A stretch of DNA of 64,000 nt from Pseudoxanthomonas kaohsiungensis (GCF_010211765.1 NZ_PDWO01000001.1:124001-188000); one strand, 5' to 3'; shown: positions 1-9,445, counted from the first letter of the stretch. Program-made: numbers and translations. The notes: a model not told the origin generated them from the sequence alone.

Positions 1-579
1 GGTGTCGATCGCGGTCAGCGCCGCGGTCGCGCCGGAGGCCGAGGAGATGTCCAGGGCGGCGACGGCGGTGGCCGTGGCGGTCATGTCGACGGTGCTGATG
101 TCGATCTGGTTGTCCAAACCGGCGTCGGCGCCGACCTGGATGGTGAAGCTGGCGGTCGAGCCGTCGAGCAGCTTGGTGCCGTTGAAGCTGGAGTTGTTCT
201 TGACGCGGGTGATTTCGTCGGACAGCTGCGTCACTTCCTTCTGCAGCGCGGCGCGGTCTTCGGCGCTGTTGGTGCCGTTGGCGGCCTGCACGGCCAGCTC
301 GCGGATACGCTGCATGTTCTCGCCGATCGAGCTCAGCGCGCCTTCGGCGGTCTGGGCCAGCGAGATGCCGTCGTTGGCGTTGCGGGCGGCCACGTCCATG
401 CCGCGGACCTGGGTGGTCATGCGCTGGCTGATCGCCAGGCCGGCCGCGTCGTCCTTGGCGCTGTTGATGCGCAGGCCCGAGGACAGGCGCTGGATGGTGG
501 TCGCCAGGCTCGCGCTGTTGGTGGACAGGTTGCGCTGCGCGTTCAGCGACATCACGTTGGTGTTGATGACTTGTGCCAT
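1..579 (-). CDS. fliC: Flagellin, N-terminal 193 residues (3' end outside window)
   Basis: This is the filament subunit, exported through the flagellar type III apparatus. The visible part begins [18 protein letters not shown] and contains the conserved D0/D1 helices ([20 protein letters not shown], then an [12 protein letters not shown]-like stretch) that polymerise and are sensed by TLR5-type receptors. The variable domain starts near residue 150, and the stop lies beyond the window edge. The ATG at 579 follows an AGGAG ribosome site about eight bases upstream. A sigma-28 promoter lies at 683-709. The gene follows flgL in the usual Xanthomonas order, but 1.2 kb of repeats separates the two. 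Confidence 0.97.
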   Translation of the reverse strand, partial: MAQVINTNVMSLNAQRNLSTNSASLATTIQRLSSGLRINSAKDDAAGLAISQRMTTQVRGMDVAARNANDGISLAQTAEGALSSIGENMQRIRELAVQAANGTNSAEDRAALQKEVTQLSDEITRVKNNSSFNGTKLLDGSTASFTIQVGADAGLDNQIDISTVDMTATATAVAALDISSASGATAALTAIDT

Positions 580-682
580 TTTGATTCTCCTAAGCGATTT
601 ATCCCGGCGGGAAGGTTTCAGAGCCTTGGCCGGAGCCTCCGCAGGGGGGTCATCAAGTTGACCGATGCCGCTGCTGGTTTGG

Positions 683-709
683 ATAACGGCGCTTTGTCAA
701 GAAGCTTTA
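683..709 (-). promoter_or_regulatory. Sigma-28 (FliA) promoter of fliC
   Basis: Read on the minus strand, TAAAGCTT is followed by 11 bases and GCCGTTAT. This matches the FliA consensus TAAA-N15-GCCGATAA with a perfect -35 and two mismatches in the -10. It would start a leader of about 95 bases before fliC. Confidence 0.8.
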
Positions 710-715
710 GCGGGT

Positions 716-742
716 CCGGGTGAAATTTTTCGATTTACCCGG
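716..742. repeat. Inverted repeat upstream of the fliC promoter
   Basis: Arms CCGGGTGAAAT and ATTTACCCGG pair with one bulge around TTTTCG. On the plus strand five T follow, so it looks like a terminator, but no plus-strand gene ends here. It sits just upstream of the fliC -35 and could also be a regulatory site. The function is unknown. Confidence 0.5.
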
Positions 743-900
743 TTTTTCCGCTGCCGCCTGCCGCTGCGCCACCGTGGCGGTTCGCCCGCCGGTACCGGTA
801 ACGGCACCGGCATCGGGAAATTTAGTCCGGCTTGTCTGGCCAGGAGAAGGACACGGCAAAGGCTGGAGCGCCGGTGGTGGTCGGCTCCGGTCGGAGCCGC

Positions 901-999
901 GGTGGGCCGGCGGTGTCGCGGCCGCATCGGCGGCACATCCCTGTGCCGACGATCCGGCGCGGACATCCCTGTCCGCTCCCGCGACACCCCCGGCCCACC
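901..999. repeat. Composite palindrome A (outer stem enclosing two hairpins)
   Basis: The outer 20-base arms 901-920 and 980-999 match at 19 of 20 positions. Between them lie two smaller perfect hairpins, GGCACATCCCTGTGCC at 932-947 and GGACATCCCTGTCC at 961-974. A GGCTCC/GGAGCC hairpin precedes it. The same architecture recurs at 9039-9130 and 9446-9534. It fills part of the gene-free stretch 580-1779 between fliC and flgL. Confidence 0.8.
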
Positions 1000-1040
1000 G
1001 CGTCTTCGGAGCGCTTCGAAGTCGTCGCTTCGTTCTCGAT

Positions 1041-1580
1041 GTAGGAGCCGATTCGTCGGCGACCCGAGGCCGTCGGCACAGCCGACGTCTTCATTGTTTT
1101 CGCGCCCGGTCGCCCATGAGGATGGGCTCCTACAGGGAGCGGCAAACGACGCGGTCATCGCGTGCCTGACAGACGAAGCCACAGCCATCCAGGTCGCCCG
1201 AGGACGTCGGGTCATGGGGCCCTTCATGTAGGAGCCGATTCATCGGCGACCCGACTCCGCCGGCACAGGCGACACCTTCATGAGTTCTGCGCCCGGTCGC
1301 CCATGAGGATGGGCTCCTACAGGGAGCGACAAACGACGCGGGTCGTCGCAGGCCTCCCAAACGAAGCGACAGCCATCCAGGTCGCCCGAGGACGCCGGCT
1401 CGTGAGGCTCTTCCATGTAGGAGCCGATTCATCGGCGACCCGAAGTAGTCGGCACAGGCGACGCCTTCATGGTTTTCGCGCCCGGTCGCCCATGAGGATG
1501 GGCTCCTACAGGAAGCGGCAACCGACGTGGGTCGTCGCAGGCCTACCGAACGAAGCGGCAACCATCCCGGCGGCCCCGAC
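1041..1580. repeat. Tandem array of three ~188-base GTAGGAGCC...GGCTCCTAC units
   Basis: Units begin at 1041, 1228 and 1417. Each has a GTAGGAGCC left end and an inverted GGCTCCTAC right end (1125-1133, 1312-1320, 1501-1509), followed by a spacer of about 95 bases that is also conserved, the third spacer being shortened. This is a REP/REPIN-like repeat of the type common between Lysobacteraceae genes. No credible coding sequence lies here, nor in 1581-1779 up to the flgL stop, where I see nothing further. Confidence 0.85.
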
Positions 1581-1779
1581 CGACGCCGAGGCTCCGGCTT
1601 CGGGCCGATCGGCGGGCACGCCCCGTCGCCAGCGGCACGTTCCGGAGCCGGTGCTTTCTTGGCTCACGCGCTGCGGCCCGTGCGGCCTTGCAGCCATGCC
1701 GGAGCGTGGCAACAAGGAAGAAGCGGAAGAACATCGCAGCGGACTGCGCCTTCCGATGCCGGATGCGGTCGAAGCCGCG

Positions 1780-2982
1780 TCAGCGCAGCAGGTTGAACAG
1801 CGACAGGCCCTGCATGCGGGTGAACACCGTCTGCGCGGTCTGCAGGGCGGTGCTTTCCAGCTGGAAGCGGGTGATCGCCTCGGCGTAGTCCAGGTCGCGA
1901 AGCTCGGAAAGCGTGCCCTGCACGGTCACGTCGTTGGCCTCGCGCACCGCGCCGGCGTCGTCGATCGCGGCCAGCTGCGCACCGCCGGCGGCGCGGGCGT
2001 CGATCATCTGTTCCGACGCGCGCGCCACGTCGCGCATCGCGGCCTGCAGCGCGTTCTGGCGCGCCGCCTGCCCGGCGAGCGAGGCGGGGCTGGACTCCAG
2101 CGTCCCGATCAGGTTCTGCAGGGTCGCGAACACGTCGCGCGTGCCGGCCGGACCGACGTCGAAGGCGTCGCCGGGCGCCGGCTGGCCGTCGATGGCGATG
2201 CGTACACCGCCGTGGGTGATGTCTTCGCCGGCGCTCCACGTGCCGCCGCCGACGGTGGCGCCCGTGCCATCGAGCACGTCGTAGGCGCCGGCGCCGGTGA
2301 ACACGATGCGGTACGACTCGCCGTTCCAGGCACCGCCGCTGTCGCGGCCGTATCCGGCGATCACTCCGGTACCGGTGTTGGCGGCCTGCGCCGATGCGTC
2401 CATGGTGCCGTCGCCGGTGCGCACGCGCATGAAGATCTCGCTGCCCGGCGTGGCGTCCTTGACGAAGGTCTCCGGCGCGACCTCGACCCGGCGCTGGGTC
2501 TGGTCGCCGTGGTAGGCCACGCCGCCGCTGGTGCGGCTGAAGGGGGCCGCGTCGTCGGCGCTGCCGCCGAACAGGTAGCGTCCGCTGCCGTCGGTGCTGT
2601 TGGCCACGCTGAGCATGCCGTCGTAGATCGAGCGCAGTTCGGCGGCGATGGCCTGGCGGTCCTGGTCGGACAGGCTGCTGTTGTTGGCCTGGATCGCCAG
2701 TTCGTTGACCCGGATCATGTAGTCGCCGGCCTGGGCCAGGACGTTCTCCTGCAGGCCCAGCCGGTTGGCGACGGTGTTGGCGTTCTTGCCGAACCGTTCC
2801 AGCTCGGCCAGGGCGCGGTCCAGGCCGACCGCGGTGCCGGCGGCCACCGGGTCGTCCTTGGCCGTGACCAGCTTCTGCCCGGTCGCCAGCTGTTGCTGCA
2901 GGGTATTGAGCTGCTTCTGCCGGACCAGCATGCCCGACAGCGACTGGCCGTACATCATCCCGGTGGAAATGCGATCGGTCAT
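1780..2982 (-). CDS. flgL: Flagellar hook-filament junction protein FlgL (HAP3)
   Basis: FlgL is the second adapter between hook and filament. The 400-residue protein begins MTDRISTGMMYGQSL and has flagellin-like N-terminal D0/D1 helices (QQQLATGQKLVTAKDDPVAAG). The C-terminal helix ends TVFTRMQGLSLFNLLR, the signature for coiled-coil packing. The ATG overlaps the flgK stop as TGATG, so the two are translationally coupled. It is the last gene of the flgGHIJKL run, and no clear terminator follows. Confidence 0.97.
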   Translation of the reverse strand: MTDRISTGMMYGQSLSGMLVRQKQLNTLQQQLATGQKLVTAKDDPVAAGTAVGLDRALAELERFGKNANTVANRLGLQENVLAQAGDYMIRVNELAIQANNSSLSDQDRQAIAAELRSIYDGMLSVANSTDGSGRYLFGGSADDAAPFSRTSGGVAYHGDQTQRRVEVAPETFVKDATPGSEIFMRVRTGDGTMDASAQAANTGTGVIAGYGRDSGGAWNGESYRIVFTGAGAYDVLDGTGATVGGGTWSAGEDITHGGVRIAIDGQPAPGDAFDVGPAGTRDVFATLQNLIGTLESSPASLAGQAARQNALQAAMRDVARASEQMIDARAAGGAQLAAIDDAGAVREANDVTVQGTLSELRDLDYAEAITRFQLESTALQTAQTVFTRMQGLSLFNLLR

Positions 2983-4862
2983 CAGCGCACCGCGTTGAGG
3001 ATGGACTGGAACATCGTGTCGGCCGTCGAGATGACCTGCGCCGCGGCCTGGTAGGCCTGCTGCAGCCTGAGCATGTTGGCCGCCTCTTCGTCGAGGTTGA
3101 CCCCGGCGATCGAATCGCGCGCGGCCTGCGCCTCGTCGTGGATCACCTGCTGGGCGTCGGCCGAGTACTGGGCCTGGCGCGCGGCCGAGCCGACCTGGGT
3201 GGTCAGGCCGCCAAGCGCGCCGTTGAGGCTGACGGTGCCGCCGTTGAGCACCCGCGCATCGTCCAGGTTGGCCAGCAGCGCGGCGTTGCCGTTGTCGCCC
3301 GAACGCGCGGCGGTGCGCGCGATCCGGAACTGGTCGCCGGCGGCAGGCGCGCCGTCGAGGGTGACGCTCCAGCCGTTGGCGCTGATCGTCTGCCCGGGCG
3401 TGAACGGGTAGGGTCCGGTGCCGTCGATGGTGTACTGGCCGGCATCGATGAACTCGACCACCGCATCGTTCAACAGCGCCGGATCCCCGGCATCGTCGAC
3501 CTTGAGCCCGGACAGCGCGCCGGTGCCGACGTTGTCCAGGTCGGCGCGGGCCGATACCGGGGTGGCGGCGGCGATGCGCGAGGGGTCGGTGATCGCCACG
3601 CCCATGCCCGCGGCCGCGCCGGCGGTGGGCTGGAGCAGGAAGCGGTCGCCGGCGGCCGGCGGCGGCGCGCTGGAGACGACCAGCGCGATGCCGCCTACGC
3701 TGAGCGGATCGGCGGCCGTGCCGGTACCGGTCATCGGCACCGCCACGCCGGTGTCGGCACGGGTCGCGGTCCAGGCGCTGCCGTCGAAGCGCAGCACCAG
3801 GTTCTGCCCGGTGAGCGCCCCGGTATCGGCGAGCGTGGCCTGCAGGCTGGCGCCGCTGGTGTTGCCGGCATGCCCGACGGCCGTCGGTGCCGGCAGCGAG
3901 AACAGGTCGCCGCCCATGTCGCCGTACAGGTCCATGCCGGCGCGGTGGCCGGCGTTGAACGTCTCGGCCATGCTGGCGGCCAGGCGCCCCAGTTCGGCGC
4001 GGGCCGGATCCAGCACGCTGGCACGGAACTCGGCCAGTCCGCCGATGCGCCCGCCCAGCGTGCGCTGGTCCAGCGCCACGGTGGTGCCCTGGGTGCTCAA
4101 GGCCAGCTGCAGGCGTTCCGGGCGGTAGGGATCGGCCACCGTGGTCGTGGTCGAGGCCTGGTTGCCGACCACCAGCGGCTGGCCGCCGGCGGTGAACACG
4201 TTGAGCATCCCCCCGTCCTGCGCGACCGCGGTGCCGCCGGTGTAGCCGACCAGTTCGCTGACCAGCTGGTCGCGCCGGTCCAGCAGGTCGGGCGAGGCCG
4301 CCGACAGGTTGCCGCCGATGGTGCCGTTGATCCGCGCGATCTCGGCGGCGAGCCGGTTGATCTCCAGGGAGCCGGCGACCAGGCCGTTGTTCACTTCCGA
4401 GTCCAGCGCCTGCAGCTGGCCGTCCAGCTGGCGGAAGCGGGTGGCCAGCGCGTCGGCCTGGGACAGCAGGTCCCCGCGCTCGGCGGTGCCGGCGGCATTG
4501 GACGACAGGGCGCTGACGGAGTCGAAGAAGCTCGACCACATGCCGGCGATGTTGGTGGCGTTGTCCGAGAACAGCTTGTCGACCCGGTTGGACAGGCCGG
4601 ACAACTGCTGCAGCCGGGCCAGCTCGCCGCCGCTGTCGAGCAGTCGCGAGGTGGCCAGCTGGTCGGCGATGCGCTGGATGTCGCCGATCTTCACGCCGTT
4701 GCCGACGAAGCCGTAGCCGTAGTCGGTCGGGCTGCGGGTGGCGAACTCGGCGCGCTGGCGGCTGTAGCCCTCGGTGTTGACGTTGGCCACGTTGTGGCTG
4801 ACGGTCGCCAGGGCGCGCTGGAAGGCGATCAGTGCGCCGGTACCGGTGGACAGGACGGACAT
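2982..4862 (-). CDS. flgK: Flagellar hook-associated protein FlgK (HAP1)
   Basis: FlgK caps the hook and joins it to FlgL. The 626-residue protein opens with a rod/hook-type N-terminus (FQRALATVSHNVANVNTEGY) and closes with NMLRLQQAYQAAAQVISTAD, the C-terminal D0 coiled coil. The middle is a long Ala/Gly/Thr-rich variable region. An AGGAGGTAA ribosome site lies just before the ATG, within seven bases of the flgJ stop. The stop overlaps the flgL start. Confidence 0.97.
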   Translation of the reverse strand: MSVLSTGTGALIAFQRALATVSHNVANVNTEGYSRQRAEFATRSPTDYGYGFVGNGVKIGDIQRIADQLATSRLLDSGGELARLQQLSGLSNRVDKLFSDNATNIAGMWSSFFDSVSALSSNAAGTAERGDLLSQADALATRFRQLDGQLQALDSEVNNGLVAGSLEINRLAAEIARINGTIGGNLSAASPDLLDRRDQLVSELVGYTGGTAVAQDGGMLNVFTAGGQPLVVGNQASTTTTVADPYRPERLQLALSTQGTTVALDQRTLGGRIGGLAEFRASVLDPARAELGRLAASMAETFNAGHRAGMDLYGDMGGDLFSLPAPTAVGHAGNTSGASLQATLADTGALTGQNLVLRFDGSAWTATRADTGVAVPMTGTGTAADPLSVGGIALVVSSAPPPAAGDRFLLQPTAGAAAGMGVAITDPSRIAAATPVSARADLDNVGTGALSGLKVDDAGDPALLNDAVVEFIDAGQYTIDGTGPYPFTPGQTISANGWSVTLDGAPAAGDQFRIARTAARSGDNGNAALLANLDDARVLNGGTVSLNGALGGLTTQVGSAARQAQYSADAQQVIHDEAQAARDSIAGVNLDEEAANMLRLQQAYQAAAQVISTADTMFQSILNAVR

Positions 4863-4868
4863 CGGGGG

Positions 4869-6032
4869 TTACCTCCTGAAAGCGGCTGCGGAGCCGGCCA
4901 CCACGCGCGCGGCGCCGGCGGCCGCCTCGGCGCCGGTGCGCGCGGCGATGCCGGCGATCGCATCGACCGCGCGGCCGATGGTCGGGCCGTTGGCGATCGC
5001 GGCGATCTTGGCCGCATAGGAAGGATCGGTCGCATAGCCGGCGTTCTGAAGGGCCTGGGCGAAGCGCCTGACGTCACCACCGGACTGCAGCGCCTGGCGG
5101 TAGCGCGGGTTGTTCTTCAGCATCCGCACGTAGTCGGCGAAGCTTTCGGCCGGCGAGGCATAGGCGCGGAACTCGGCTTTCTCGCTCACCCGCACGCCGT
5201 TGACGTACTCGTGGGTGCCGCTGCTGACCCGCTCGCCCTTCCAGCCGGTGGCCTTGATCCCGAACAGGTTGTGCGCGCTGTCGCCGTCGCCGCGCTGGAT
5301 CTGCTTGCGGCCCCAGCCGGTCTCCAGCGCCGCCTGCGCGACCAGGGCGCGGGCGTCGACGCCGAGTTCGCGGGCCGCGGCCTGGGCGTGGTGCCAGATC
5401 TTGGCCACGAACTGTTCCGGGCTGCGCGGGGCGAAGCCGGCGGCGGCTTCGGTCGCGGCCGCGGCATCGGCGGCCGGCACCGCCGCGCCGGTGTCCTGCA
5501 CCTGCGCACCGGCCATCAGCCGGGCGACCAGCGCGTCCAGCGGCGAGGCCTGCGCCGCGGCCGCAGGGCCCGGCTCGCGGCCGGCGATCACGTCCAGTGC
5601 GCGATCGATCTCGGGGGTCGAGCCGGCGTCCGCCAGGCCCGCGCTGGTCGCCGCGCCGGCCTGGCGTGCATAGGCCAGCGCCGCCGCCGCGGCGCGGGTC
5701 GGGCCCGCGGCCGGGCCGAGGCGGGTGTCGAGCGCGGGCGCGGCATCGGCGGGCAGTCCGGACTGGCGGCCGAGCTGGCGCGCGATCATCGGCGCCAGGC
5801 CCAGGCCCTTGCCGTCGGTCAGCGCCTTGGCCAGCTGCTGGTCGTACATGTCGCGGAAGGTCTGGTTCTCGCCGGGGAACAGCGAGTCGCCGAAGCTGGC
5901 ATCGCGCATGCTCTTGACCAGCAGCTGCGCGAACTGGCCCTCGAGCTGGCGCGCGACATGGTCGATGCGCGCCGCGTCGGCCTTCTGCGGGCCGGCGGCC
6001 AGGTCGATCGGCGAGGGCGAGCCGATGCGCAT
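4869..6032 (-). CDS. flgJ: Rod-capping peptidoglycan hydrolase FlgJ
   Basis: FlgJ caps the growing rod and locally cuts peptidoglycan in the periplasm. The 387-residue protein has an N-terminal rod-binding domain (about residues 20-95, with LLVKSMRDASFGDSLFPGEN), an Ala-rich linker, and a C-terminal glucosaminidase-type muramidase domain (about 205-345) with the predicted catalytic Glu237 in AALETGWG. It is the dual-domain form usual in gammaproteobacteria. Its ATG overlaps the flgI stop (TGATG). Confidence 0.95.
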   Translation of the reverse strand: MRIGSPSPIDLAAGPQKADAARIDHVARQLEGQFAQLLVKSMRDASFGDSLFPGENQTFRDMYDQQLAKALTDGKGLGLAPMIARQLGRQSGLPADAAPALDTRLGPAAGPTRAAAAALAYARQAGAATSAGLADAGSTPEIDRALDVIAGREPGPAAAAQASPLDALVARLMAGAQVQDTGAAVPAADAAAATEAAAGFAPRSPEQFVAKIWHHAQAAARELGVDARALVAQAALETGWGRKQIQRGDGDSAHNLFGIKATGWKGERVSSGTHEYVNGVRVSEKAEFRAYASPAESFADYVRMLKNNPRYRQALQSGGDVRRFAQALQNAGYATDPSYAAKIAAIANGPTIGRAVDAIAGIAARTGAEAAAGAARVVAGSAAAFRR

Positions 6033-7219
6033 CAGATCACTTCCAGCTCCGCGCGCAGCGCGCCGGCCTGGCGCAGCGCTTCCAGGATCGCGATCAGGTC
6101 GCCGGGGGCGGCGCCGACCTCGTTCACCGCGCGCACGATCTCGTCCAGGGTGGTGCCACCCTCGAACTTGAACATGCGGCTGCCTTCCTGCGAGGTGCTC
6201 ACGGTGGAGGAGGGCGCGACCACGGTCTGGCCGCCGCCGAAGGCATTGGGCTGGCTGACATCGACCGATTCGGCGATGGTCACGGTGAGCGCGCCGTGGG
6301 CCACGGCCGCCGGCATCACCCGCACCTGCGAGCCGATCACGACCGTGCCCGTGCGTGCGTTGACGATGACCTTGGCCGGCGCAGAACCGGGCGTCAGCTC
6401 CAGGTTCTCGACCCGGGCCAGGAAGCCGATCCGCGCGCCGGGATCGGCCGGGGCCGCCACGGAAACGGTGACGCCGTCGACCGCGCGCGCGGCGCCGGCG
6501 CCGAACGCGTTGTTGAGCGCATCGACCATCCGCGAGACGGTGGTGAAATCGTTGCGATGCAGGTTCAGGGTGATGTCGCCGCCGCCGTCCAGCGCGCTCG
6601 GCACCGCGCGCTCGACCGTGGCGCCGTTGGGGACGCGGCCGACGCTGGGGATGTTCACCGACACCCGTGAACCGTCCTTGCCCTGCGCACCGAAGCCGCC
6701 GACCACCAGGTTGCCCTGGGCGATCGCGTAGACCTGGCCGTCGGCGCCCTTGAGCGGGGCCATCAGCAGCGAGCCGCCGCGCAGCGAGACCGCATTGCCG
6801 ATCGAGGACACGGTGATGTCGATGGTCTGGCCGGGCTTGGCGAACGGCGGCAGCTCGGCATGGATCGCCACGGCGGCCACGTTCTTCAGCTGCGGGTTGA
6901 CGTTGGCCGGGACGTTGACGCCCAGCTCGCCGAGCATGTTCTTCAGGCTCTGCACGGTGAACGGCGCCTGGCTGGTGCGGTCGCCGCTGTTGTCCAGGCC
7001 CACGACCAGGCCGTAGCCGACCAGCGCGTTGCCGCGCACGCCGCCGACCTGGGCTAGGTCCTTGATCCGCTCGGCGTGAGCTGCCGGCAGGAATCCGACC
7101 AGCAGCGCGAGCGCGCAAAACAGCGCGGGGATTTTCCTGTTGAATCCCCGCACATGGATGTGCGGGCTCTTGCGAGGGACTCGCATTTCGGGACGCGGGC
7201 TCTTGCGAAGGACTCGCAT
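6032..7219 (-). CDS. flgI: Flagellar P-ring protein FlgI with a repeat-derived N-terminus
   Basis: FlgI polymerises into the periplasmic P-ring around the rod. The mature part starts near [22 protein letters not shown] and carries the usual conserved core ([34 protein letters not shown]). The ATG at 7219 is nine bases after the flgH stop, with TGAGG overlapping that stop as ribosome site. The Sec signal ([18 protein letters not shown]) is preceded by about 28 residues encoded by a palindromic repeat (7148-7220). A GTG at 7161 would give a conventional signal length. Downstream ATG choices are absent, so the long form is kept with moderate confidence in the start. Confidence 0.93.
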   Translation of the reverse strand: MRVLRKSPRPEMRVPRKSPHIHVRGFNRKIPALFCALALLVGFLPAAHAERIKDLAQVGGVRGNALVGYGLVVGLDNSGDRTSQAPFTVQSLKNMLGELGVNVPANVNPQLKNVAAVAIHAELPPFAKPGQTIDITVSSIGNAVSLRGGSLLMAPLKGADGQVYAIAQGNLVVGGFGAQGKDGSRVSVNIPSVGRVPNGATVERAVPSALDGGGDITLNLHRNDFTTVSRMVDALNNAFGAGAARAVDGVTVSVAAPADPGARIGFLARVENLELTPGSAPAKVIVNARTGTVVIGSQVRVMPAAVAHGALTVTIAESVDVSQPNAFGGGQTVVAPSSTVSTSQEGSRMFKFEGGTTLDEIVRAVNEVGAAPGDLIAILEALRQAGALRAELEVI

Positions 7220-7220
7220 A
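7148..7220. repeat. Palindromic/direct repeat inside the flgI 5' end
   Basis: There is a perfect 9-base inverted repeat CCCGCACAT/ATGTGCGGG at 7148-7167, and two 23-base direct copies (one mismatch) at 7165-7187 and 7198-7220. The GCACATGGATGTGC core is the same as in the intergenic palindrome at 9464-9483. It encodes the first residues of FlgI. Confidence 0.8.
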
Positions 7221-7227
7221 TACGGCC

Positions 7228-7914
7228 TCAGTACGGGTACAGGCGGGTGTTGAAGAACCGGCCCAGCCAGCCCATCGCATTGGACTGGGCGATGGCGCCG
7301 CGGCCGCCATAGACGATGCGCGCCTCGCCGACCTTGCTGGAGGGCACGGTGTTGTTCGGGGCGATGTCGGCCGGGCGCACGATGCCCTGGATCTGGACCA
7401 GCTCATCGCCCTGGTTCAGGCGCATGTTCTTCTGGCCCTGGACCACCAGGTTGCCGTTGGGCAGGCGCTGGATCACGGTGACGGTCACGCTGCCCTGGAG
7501 GCGGTTGCTCTGGCTGCTCTTGCCCTGGCCATCGAAATCGCGCTCGCCGCTGGCGGTCGCCGACAGGATGTCGCGGCCGTTGTAGGTGACCGGCGCGCCG
7601 AAGATCTCCGGCGCGGCGATGCCGATCTCGCTGTTCTTGGCCACCTGGGTGCTGGCGCTGGTCTGGGCAGTGGTCGATTCGACCAGGGTGATCGTGACCA
7701 TGTCGCCGACGTCGCGGGCGACGCGGTCGGCATACAGCGACAGGCCGGGGCCTGCCTGGTAGATCGCGCCCGGGGTGGCCGCCGCGACCGGCGCGACGAC
7801 CGGGACGATCGGCGCCATCGCCGGGTACGGCCGGACATCGCCGGCGGCGACGCAACCGCCCAGCAGCAGCACGGCGGGCAGGGCGGCGAGGGAAGGGGTC
7901 AGGCGCTTGTTCAC
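7228..7914 (-). CDS. flgH: Flagellar L-ring lipoprotein FlgH
   Basis: FlgH forms the outer-membrane L-ring. The 228-residue product has a lipoprotein signal with lipobox LLGGC at about residues 17-21. Its conserved body includes [24 protein letters not shown] early on and [20 protein letters not shown] near the C-terminus. It starts at GTG 7914, supported by an AGGAG about eight bases upstream. It lies between flgG and flgI, 33 bases after flgG. Confidence 0.96.
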   Translation of the reverse strand: MNKRLTPSLAALPAVLLLGGCVAAGDVRPYPAMAPIVPVVAPVAAATPGAIYQAGPGLSLYADRVARDVGDMVTITLVESTTAQTSASTQVAKNSEIGIAAPEIFGAPVTYNGRDILSATASGERDFDGQGKSSQSNRLQGSVTVTVIQRLPNGNLVVQGQKNMRLNQGDELVQIQGIVRPADIAPNNTVPSSKVGEARIVYGGRGAIAQSNAMGWLGRFFNTRLYPY

Positions 7915-7947
7915 GGTAGGTCTCCTGCGGCGCGGCGGGCGCGCGCG

Positions 7948-8733
7948 TCAGACGTTGGTGTTGAGGTAGCCGAGCATCGAGTCGGTGGTGGAGATGGCCT
8001 TGGCGTTCATTTCGTAGGCGCGCTGGGTCTCGATCATGCTCACCAGTTCCTCGACCACGTTGACGTTGCTGCCCTCCAGCGCGCCCTGCTCGAGCAGGCC
8101 CAGGCCGTTGAGGCCGGGCGTGCCGTTCTGCGCCGGGCCCGACGCGGTGGTTTCCACGTACAGGTTCTCGCCGCGGGCCTGCAGGCCGGCGGGGTTGATG
8201 AAGTCGGTCACGGTCAGCGAACCCACTTCCAGCGACTGGCCTTCACCGGCCATCTGCACGGTCACCGTGCCGTCGTTGCCGATGGTCAGCGACTGCGCGC
8301 CTTCGGGGATCTGGATGCCCGGCTGCACCGGGTAGCCGCTGCTGGTGACCAGTTCGCCCTGGGCGTTGACCTGGAAACTGCCGTCGCGGGTGTAGGCGGG
8401 GCTGCCGTCGGGCATCAGCACTTCGAAGAAGCCGCGGCCGTTGATCATCACGTCGAGCGAGCGCCCGGTCTGCTGCGGGTTGCCCTGCTGGAAGTCCTTG
8501 GAGGTGGAGACCACGCGCACGCCGGTGCCCAGCTGCAGGCCGGACGGGAGCTGGGTCTGCGCCGAGGTCGAGCCACCGGGCTGGCGCAGTTGCTGGTACA
8601 GCAGGTCTTCGAAGTTGGCGCGGTCGCGCTTGAAGCCGGTGGTGTTGGTGTTGGCCAGGTTGTTGGACACCACCGACATGCGCGTCTGCTGCGCGTCCAA
8701 GCCGGTCTTGGCGACCCAGAGTGCCTGATTCAT
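7948..8733 (-). CDS. flgG: Flagellar distal rod protein FlgG
   Basis: FlgG builds the distal rod. The 261-residue length is that of the family. It begins [19 protein letters not shown] and contains the rod/hook signature [19 protein letters not shown]. The C-terminus has [20 protein letters not shown]. The frame stays open upstream into repeat DNA, but that extension is repeat-encoded and is rejected. A sigma-54 promoter at 8776-8790 makes this the first gene of a flgGHIJKL operon rather than a continuation from flgF. Confidence 0.97.
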   Translation of the reverse strand: MNQALWVAKTGLDAQQTRMSVVSNNLANTNTTGFKRDRANFEDLLYQQLRQPGGSTSAQTQLPSGLQLGTGVRVVSTSKDFQQGNPQQTGRSLDVMINGRGFFEVLMPDGSPAYTRDGSFQVNAQGELVTSSGYPVQPGIQIPEGAQSLTIGNDGTVTVQMAGEGQSLEVGSLTVTDFINPAGLQARGENLYVETTASGPAQNGTPGLNGLGLLEQGALEGSNVNVVEELVSMIETQRAYEMNAKAISTTDSMLGYLNTNV

Positions 8734-8775
8734 GACGCGTGACCTCGATAAGGACGGATTGACGCCGGGGTAGAT

Positions 8776-8790
8776 GCATGCGGCGTGCCA
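8776..8790 (-). promoter_or_regulatory. Sigma-54 promoter of the flgGHIJKL operon
   Basis: The minus strand reads TGGCACGCCGCATGC, with GG and GC separated by ten bases as required for RpoN. There is one departure from the -12 consensus (ATGC for TTGC). The expected leader to flgG is about 30 bases. Confidence 0.75.
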
Positions 8791-8895
8791 GAACGGCGGC
8801 AGCGCGGGGAGTGGGGGGCTGATCCGGGCGTGCACCATCCCGGCGGGGAGCCGCTCCCGGTGCACGCTAGGCAGAACAGATCGGCTCCGGTGGAT

Positions 8896-9030
8896 GCCGC
8901 GCCGTTGCAGGGGTGGCGGAACAGCGTCGGCTCGGTGGGAGCCGCGCCGTTGCAGGGGTGGCGGAACAGCGTCGGCTCGGTGGGAGCCGCGCCGTTGCAG
9001 GGGTGGCGGAACAGCGTCGGCTCGGTGGGA
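8896..9030. repeat. Three tandem copies of a 45-base repeat
   Basis: Identical units occupy 8896-8940, 8941-8985 and 8986-9030, with a partial fourth to about 9040 that runs into palindrome B. Each unit contains a CGGCTC/GAGCCG hairpin core. The period is a multiple of three, so reading frames stay open through it by chance. It lies in the flgG/flgF gap (8734-9761). Confidence 0.95.
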
Positions 9031-9038
9031 GCCGCGCC

Positions 9039-9130
9039 GGGCCGGGGGTGTCGTGGCCGCTCGGGCGTACATCCCTGTACGCACTCGCTACCGCGGCCAT
9101 CCATGGCCGCTGCCACGACACCCCCGACCC
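9039..9130. repeat. Composite palindrome B
   Basis: Outer arms 9039-9057 and 9112-9130 match at 18 of 19 positions. Inside are two perfect hairpins, GCGTACATCCCTGTACGC (9065-9082) and GCGGCCATCCATGGCCGC (9093-9110). The flanking 35 bases after the right arm (from CGCGTCTTCGG) resemble those after palindrome A. Confidence 0.8.
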
Positions 9131-9229
9131 GACGCGTCTTCGGGATGCTTTGCGGTCGTCGCTTCGACCGCGGAGCCGTGCTGGCTCCTCACGCGGTGCC
9201 ATCAGTACCGGTGCCGGCCTGGGGTTCCT

Positions 9230-9347
9230 GTAGGAGCCGGGGAGACCGGACATGCGTCCGTGGAAAGGCGCCCGCGACCCGACGCAGCCGGCACGGAGAG
9301 CGCCCACGGGGATCCGGCGCCCGTGTCGCCAGCAAGCTGTGCTCCTA
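9230..9347. repeat. Single GTAGGAGCC/GCTCCTAC repeat
   Basis: GTAGGAGCC at 9230-9238 is paired with GCTCCTAC at 9340-9347. These are the same ends as the tandem units in the fliC/flgL gap, with an unrelated interior. Confidence 0.6.
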
Positions 9348-9445
9348 CGAAGCAGGTCGCCGACCCCATGCGTTCGCCGCCGGCGAAGCGCTGGCCCGCT
9401 CTCCAACCGAAGCTACGACCCGTAAGCCGCCCGAGGACGTCGTGG

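Noticed and set aside
3138-6731. A 1197-codon plus-strand open frame opposite flgK, flgJ and flgI
   Set aside because: It is antisense to three clearly conserved flagellar genes. Long antisense frames are expected at about 70% GC, and its translation is Gly/Arg/Ala-rich without domains.
8896-9040. Possible CRISPR array
   Set aside because: The three 45-base copies are directly adjacent with no spacers, and no cas genes are present.
8734-9084. FlgG extended at its N-terminus by about 117 residues
   Set aside because: The extension is translated tandem repeat, and the conserved FlgG start MNQALWVAK, with a sigma-54 promoter just upstream, lies at 8733.
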